Origin: Bacteroidales bacterium
GTDB lineage: Bacteria > Bacteroidota > Bacteroidia > Bacteroidales > S143-33
Direction of reading: 5' to 3'
NCBI GenBank assembly: GCA_027083655.1
Contig: JALWNS010000491.1
Coordinates: 1-9,638 of the forward strand
DNA: 9,638 nucleotides
Program-made: the position numbers and the translations under genes
Part shown: positions 6,005 through 9,638 of the stretch, in pieces
Layout: each line of letters starts with the position of its first letter
Position numbering within the stretch: the first letter of the stretch is position 1
The notes under the pieces: model-generated
Databases searched by the model: none
What the model was told of the DNA's origin: nothing
Seen by the model: the letters and a program-made list of their open reading frames with translations, nothing else

Positions 6005-7985
6005 AATCAAAATTATTGATAAAAAGAAGAAAGGCTTGCCCTATGTAGGCCAGGTAGAAAATTATGCCACAGTAGAATTTTACCATGACGACAAACTCAT
6101 TGATACAAAAGAGATTAAATACATTGACCAGGAAACAATATTTAACTTACTAGAAAAGGGCCAGGATCTTGATCTGAGTGATACTTTGGTTTTGGATTTT
6201 AACCTTGATAAATACCGGGAAAAATTACAATTATCCCCTTCCTATACAGTCGAGATAAAAAATCTTTTAGCGAGGAATGCTATTTTTTATAGCGAAGAGG
6301 AAATTAATTTTCGCCGTTCGGTCTTTACTGGACCTGTAGCTGACTTCCAGGATGCCTATTTCATAGCTCCGGTAATAAATTTCCAAGAATCAAACTTTGA
6401 GCAAACAGAAGAAAACTTTCACTCTTGTATATTTAAAGGCGAAGAGATCAACTTCAACAATAGTGTATTCGGCGAAAGCATACATGATTTTCGTAATTCC
6501 AAGTTCGAAGGTAAAAAGCTCTTTGAGAATATAACTTTTAAATCAGGCGAAATTGACTTTGTAGGTGTAGACTTTGGATCCGGTGATATAAGTTTTACGG
6601 GCACCCATTTTGGTAATGGACGGGTGTTGTTTCGTTTGAGTGTATTTGGCCAAGGGCGCAAAGATTTTTCCCGGGTAAATTTTGGTCAAGGAGATGTAAG
6701 TTTTGAAAAAGTAGAATTTGGAGATGGAGATGTAAATTTCCGTTCAACAATTTTTGGGAATGGGAAAAAAGATTTTCGTCGTTGTTCCTTTGGTGAAGGG
6801 AAAAAGAACTTTTCCAATGCCATTTTTGGTCATGGGACAGTAGAATTTGTGAGCACTGAGTTTGGCCAGGGCAAGCTTAGTTTTAAGTTAGCCGAATTTG
6901 GCAGAGGTAATATTGATTTTCATTATTGTCATTTCGGTGATGGTGATGTGCAGTTTGACAAGACAAATTTTGGCGAAGGTGACCTGGACTTCCGGGCTGT
7001 GGACTTTGACAATTGCCGTGTTATTTTCAACCGCATAGAGATTGCAGTTGGTGATATTATTTTTGAGGCCTCGCAGATGAAATCAGGATTTATCAATTTC
7101 AAAAATAGCATCTTAGGACGGGGTGAATTTAATTTTAGCAATTGCATCTATCCAGAATCAGATATTATCATTGAGAATGTAGACTTTGGCCAGGGTTCTA
7201 TGTCATTCAAAGCCTCTAAATTCAGAAAGATAATATTCAGTGGTTCGCAGATAAACAATTACTTTGACTTGAGGGTTAATGAATGCCAGCTTCTAGACCT
7301 TTCAGAGACAGTGATAAAAGACGTGATTGACCTGAAATCATATACTGGCAATATAACTATTCACTCTATAGATTTACGAGGTGTACGTTTATTAGGGTTG
7401 ATTTACATTTCATGGAAAAATCTTAATGTCAAAGAATTAATACTCAAACAAGAGAGTTCGTGGGAAGAAAAGGCCGAACAATTCCGCATGCTCAAAGAAA
7501 ACTTCCGCAATTTAGGGATGTACATCGAAGAGGATTTAGCATACGTAGAATTTAAGCGGGCAGAAGCCAAAGCCCTTTTGGAGAAGCGCAAGCAAAAAGG
7601 CTTGTTGTCGAACATAACAGGACGTATAAGTCATTGGCTAAAGATCCTGATAATGGACAAAATGGGGCATTATGCTACAAATCCAATGCGTGTGCTCCTT
7701 AGTATGGCAATTGTTTATCTTAGTTTTACCCTTGCCTACCTGCTGCTTGAGTTATGGGATCCCACTGCCCAGATTGTTTCCTCTCTTTTCCCTCCAGATG
7801 ATCCACATGTTTTGGGTAAAGTAGCAAAAGCATTTTATCACAGTGCAATTACTTTTTTAACTATTGGTTATGGTGATTATTATCCCAATGGCGCCAGTCG
7901 TTGGCTGTCGGCAGTTGAAGGCTTCATAGGTCTATTTATGATGTCATACTTTACAGTAGCTTTTGTAAGAAAAATTTTAAGATAA
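5988..7985 (+). CDS. Two-helix potassium-channel protein with a long N-terminal 12-residue-repeat solenoid
   Basis: ATG 5988 gives 665 residues (GTG 5982 would add two). Residues 1-105 are a lysine- and acid-rich N-terminal region that I do not recognise. Residues 108-412 hold about 26 repeats of 12 residues, pattern F-x4-F-G-x-G-x3; twelve FGxG units in a row have Phe at 196, 208, 220 and so on to 328. Degenerate repeats and a cap follow to about 475. A charged, probably helical linker (about 480-545) contains EQFRMLKENFRNLG and EEDLAYVEFKRAEAK. Residues 566-588 form the first membrane helix, TIGYGD (625-630) is a K+ selectivity filter, and 639-660 is the second helix, ending FVRKILR. There is no signal peptide and no voltage sensor. 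The RCK domain usual after the pore is absent. The solenoid should be cytoplasmic and the channel tetrameric (inferred). Automated annotation might call the repeats pentapeptide-like. The gene overlaps kdsB by 17 bases. Confidence 0.9.
   Translation: MDNFNKIKIIDKKKKGLPYVGQVENYATVEFYHDDKLIDTKEIKYIDQETIFNLLEKGQDLDLSDTLVLDFNLDKYREKLQLSPSYTVEIKNLLARNAIFYSEEEINFRRSVFTGPVADFQDAYFIAPVINFQESNFEQTEENFHSCIFKGEEINFNNSVFGESIHDFRNSKFEGKKLFENITFKSGEIDFVGVDFGSGDISFTGTHFGNGRVLFRLSVFGQGRKDFSRVNFGQGDVSFEKVEFGDGDVNFRSTIFGNGKKDFRRCSFGEGKKNFSNAIFGHGTVEFVSTEFGQGKLSFKLAEFGRGNIDFHYCHFGDGDVQFDKTNFGEGDLDFRAVDFDNCRVIFNRIEIAVGDIIFEASQMKSGFINFKNSILGRGEFNFSNCIYPESDIIIENVDFGQGSMSFKASKFRKIIFSGSQINNYFDLRVNECQLLDLSETVIKDVIDLKSYTGNITIHSIDLRGVRLLGLIYISWKNLNVKELILKQESSWEEKAEQFRMLKENFRNLGMYIEEDLAYVEFKRAEAKALLEKRKQKGLLSNITGRISHWLKILIMDKMGHYATNPMRVLLSMAIVYLSFTLAYLLLELWDPTAQIVSSLFPPDDPHVLGKVAKAFYHSAITFLTIGYGDYYPNGASRWLSAVEGFIGLFMMSYFTVAFVRKILR
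6309..7223 (+). repeat. 36-bp periodic coding repeat encoding 12-residue units
   Basis: Inside the channel gene, Phe codons recur with a 36-base period from 6309 to 7223, alternating steps of 5 and 7 residues. The strictest part, 6573-7004, is twelve consecutive 36-base units each encoding FGxG at its start. One step near the left end (around 6489-6524) is 11 rather than 12 residues, and the motif softens at 7005-7180 before returning in register as FGQG near 7185. Nucleotide identity between neighbouring units is low, so the repetition is kept at protein level and is not a recent tandem duplication. Confidence 0.9.
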
Positions 7986-8019
7986 TTTTGTACAATCTTT
8001 TTTATGTCAAAATATTGTA

Positions 8020-8027
8020 TAATTTTG
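8020..8027 (+). promoter_or_regulatory. Candidate -7 box for nhaD
   Basis: TAATTTTG matches the Bacteroidota -7 consensus TAnnTTTG exactly and ends 37 bases before the nhaD ATG, almost the same spacing as the box before the second glycosyltransferase. The -33 position, 19-20 bases upstream, holds only T-rich sequence. The box is the right arm of a small inverted repeat, CAAAAT (8008-8013) and ATTTTG (8022-8027), and TTGTACAA at 7988-7995 is a perfect 8-base palindrome. Either could be an operator, but both are short and could be chance in AT-rich DNA. Confidence 0.5.
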
Positions 8028-8063
8028 CATTCGCTAATTAAAACGTAAGAAAATTCTGGAGCC

Positions 8064-9548
8064 ATGGATTTAGGAATGTTTATTTTCATTTTGATGGGCG
8101 TTCTTTTTATCATTGGTTATACAGTGATCGCTCTGGAACACCCTTTGAAGATCAACAAGTCTGCTACCGCACTTATTACAGGTACGCTTCTATGGGCGTT
8201 ATTGGCGTTCTTCTATGAGCCTGTTTTACATTTGGATTTTAGTCCATATTGGAAGCATGCCAAAGAAATGGCGGAGCAGATTGAAACGTACATTAAACCC
8301 AATGTAGACCACGAGACATTTAAGCATCTGTGGGAGCACTACGTCCAGATGGTACAGGAGCCTCGTGAATTCATTATCGGTGAACTGGAGCACCATTTAA
8401 TAGAGATAGCAGAGATTCTTTTCTTCCTGCTTGGTGCTATGACAATTGTTGAGACCGTAGACCAGTATCAAGGCTTCCGTATTATTACTGACCGTATAAA
8501 GACAAAGAGCAAGGTCAAGCTAATGTGGATCCTATCATGGTTGACCTTCTTCATGTCTGCCGTACTGGATAACTTAACTACAACCATTGTGATGATAGCT
8601 CTGTTGCGTAAACTTATAGGAGATAAAGAGACCCGTTGGATTTTTGCTTCTATGATAGTGATTGCTGCTAATGCAGGTGGAGCATGGTCGCCAATAGGTG
8701 ACGTAACAACCATTATGCTATGGATAAATGAAAATATCACTGCCGGTAAAATTATCCTTGGTGTATTTATTCCAAGTGCAGTATCCTTGCTTGTACCTCT
8801 GGTCATCATCTCCTTTATGATGAAAGGTGAAATAAAACCACCTGAGGACCTGAACAACACAAAAACTCTTACCACTCCCGGAGAACAGAAATTGCTACTT
8901 GCGCTCGGTGTAGGTGGTCTTATTTTCGTTCCTATTTTCAAGTCACTTACACACCTGCCACCATATATTGGAATGTTATTGAGCTTGTCCGTTATATGGA
9001 TAACAACAGAACTCCTTTTACGCCGCCGTAGTGAACACTATGAAGACCGCCGCCATCTGGCAGTTGTAAAAATTCTAAAAAATGTCGATGTACCCACAAT
9101 ATTCTTCTTCCTGGGTATTTTAACGGCAGTAACAGCCCTGCAGACCGCAGGTCATCTTGATATGCTAGCAGCATGGCTTGATAAAGTCACTAACACTAAT
9201 ATTTATCTCATAGACACAGCTATAGGTCTGCTTTCTTCTATTGTGGATAATGTACCTATTGTAGCAGCTACAATGGGTATGTATCCAATAGCCGATCCTG
9301 CTATTGCTACTGGACATATGGTTCATTTTGTACAGGATGGCTTGTTCTGGGAGCTGCTAGCATATACTGCTGGTACAGGTGGTAGTATCCTGATCATCGG
9401 TTCAGCAGCTGGTGTAGCAGCTATGGGCCTGGAAAAAATTGACTTTATATGGTATCTCAAGCGCATGTCACTGCTTGCGTTACTTGGATATTTAGCAGGT
9501 ATTGGAGCATATGCACTTCAGGAAATGCTCTTCCATACACTTGCGTAA
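8064..9548 (+). CDS. nhaD: NhaD-type sodium/proton antiporter
   Basis: NhaD antiporters (ion-transporter superfamily) expel Na+ or Li+ in exchange for protons across the inner membrane, supporting pH and salt homeostasis. The 494-residue protein is almost entirely hydrophobic helices. It opens with a membrane segment and the family-typical ALEHPLKINKSATAL (23-37). Two repeat-like halves each carry an intramembrane DN pair: LDNLTTT (168-174) with D169, and VDNVPIV (394-400) with D395. NAGGAWSPIGDVTT (203-216) and GTGGSILIIGSAAG (437-450) are the matching Gly-rich discontinuous-helix segments. A charged stretch at about 60-103 separates the second and third helices and is longer than I recall for Vibrio NhaD. 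GGAG at 8058-8061 is a possible weak ribosome site for ATG 8064. It has its own candidate promoter and terminator, so it is probably transcribed alone. The adjacent K+ channel suggests a cation-homeostasis neighbourhood. Confidence 0.94.
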   Translation: MDLGMFIFILMGVLFIIGYTVIALEHPLKINKSATALITGTLLWALLAFFYEPVLHLDFSPYWKHAKEMAEQIETYIKPNVDHETFKHLWEHYVQMVQEPREFIIGELEHHLIEIAEILFFLLGAMTIVETVDQYQGFRIITDRIKTKSKVKLMWILSWLTFFMSAVLDNLTTTIVMIALLRKLIGDKETRWIFASMIVIAANAGGAWSPIGDVTTIMLWINENITAGKIILGVFIPSAVSLLVPLVIISFMMKGEIKPPEDLNNTKTLTTPGEQKLLLALGVGGLIFVPIFKSLTHLPPYIGMLLSLSVIWITTELLLRRRSEHYEDRRHLAVVKILKNVDVPTIFFFLGILTAVTALQTAGHLDMLAAWLDKVTNTNIYLIDTAIGLLSSIVDNVPIVAATMGMYPIADPAIATGHMVHFVQDGLFWELLAYTAGTGGSILIIGSAAGVAAMGLEKIDFIWYLKRMSLLALLGYLAGIGAYALQEMLFHTLA

Positions 9549-9568
9549 GTACATAAAAAATAAAATTG

Positions 9569-9603
9569 AAAACAGGGGGTCACTCGTGACCCCCTGTTTT
9601 TTT
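9569..9603 (+). terminator. Strong intrinsic terminator after nhaD
   Basis: Perfect inverted repeat: a 15-base arm at 9569-9583 (AAAACAGGGGGTCAC) pairs with 9586-9600, leaving a loop centred on TC, followed by a T run through 9603. The GC core is 11 bp. The A-rich left flank means it could also stop transcription coming from the right on the minus strand. It begins 20 bases after the nhaD stop. The remaining 35 bases to the window edge contain nothing I can assign. Confidence 0.93.
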
Positions 9604-9638
9604 ATCTTTTTTGTAATTTTAATATCTCGCTTTAGCAC

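Noticed and set aside
6419..7147. Minus-strand open frames opposite the repeat region
   Set aside because: Their repetitive Pro/Ser/Lys-rich translations simply mirror the 36-base repeat of the real gene.
6309..7223. CRISPR array or recent DNA tandem repeat
   Set aside because: The period is 36 bases, but neighbouring units share little nucleotide identity, there are no spacers, and the period is a multiple of three within one long coding frame.
6309..7223. MORN repeats
   Set aside because: GxGxxxF superficially resembles the MORN core, but MORN units are about 23 residues with conserved Tyr/Trp and Glu-Gly positions; here the unit is 12 with Phe at two places.
8468..8941. Minus-strand open frame of 157 codons inside nhaD
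   Set aside because: It lies wholly opposite conserved NhaD motifs and shows no recognisable protein feature.
9604..9638. Tail of a convergent minus-strand gene entering from the right
   Set aside because: One minus frame would end with a TAA at 9621-9619, but only five codons are visible and nothing supports it.

Overview
The window reads as chromosomal DNA from a Gram-negative member of the Bacteroidota, probably Bacteroidales-like. KdsB shows that the cell makes Kdo-containing lipopolysaccharide. QueG is the short form of about 310 residues, and most genes lack a clear Shine-Dalgarno sequence. Three intergenic gaps carry exact matches to the Bacteroidota -7 promoter motif TAnnTTTG. The lineage call is an inference from these traits, not from a database match. 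The DNA is AT-rich, more so in the right two-thirds than over coaBC/queG.

Left block, minus strand (1-2629). coaBC (coenzyme A synthesis) and queG (last step of queuosine synthesis) overlap by ATGA. A rhomboid-family intramembrane protease follows after an 88-base gap and runs off the left edge just after its GASG active-site motif. A good candidate promoter for this unit lies in the 70-base divergent gap at 2630-2699.

Central block, plus strand (2700-7985). Five genes are packed head to tail: a soluble GT2 glycosyltransferase, a membrane-anchored GT2 glycosyltransferase, an ECF-like sigma factor, kdsB, and a large protein ending in a two-helix potassium-channel pore. The last four overlap by 10, 4 and 17 bases, so they look like one translationally coupled unit with an envelope theme. 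The sigma factor has no anti-sigma gene beside it.

Right block. After a 78-base gap with a probable promoter comes an NhaD-type sodium/proton antiporter, closed by a very strong hairpin terminator at 9569-9603.

The most unusual object is the channel protein (5988-7985). About 26 near-perfect 12-residue repeats, with Phe at two fixed positions and a core of twelve consecutive FGxG units spaced exactly 12 residues apart, form a predicted solenoid of about 300 residues. This is joined by a charged helical linker to a pore with the TIGYGD filter. The protein ends about six residues after the last membrane helix, so there is no C-terminal RCK domain, and the solenoid is the obvious candidate sensor or anchor. 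With the antiporter next door, the right half looks like an envelope and cation-homeostasis locus. That link is inferred from gene order.
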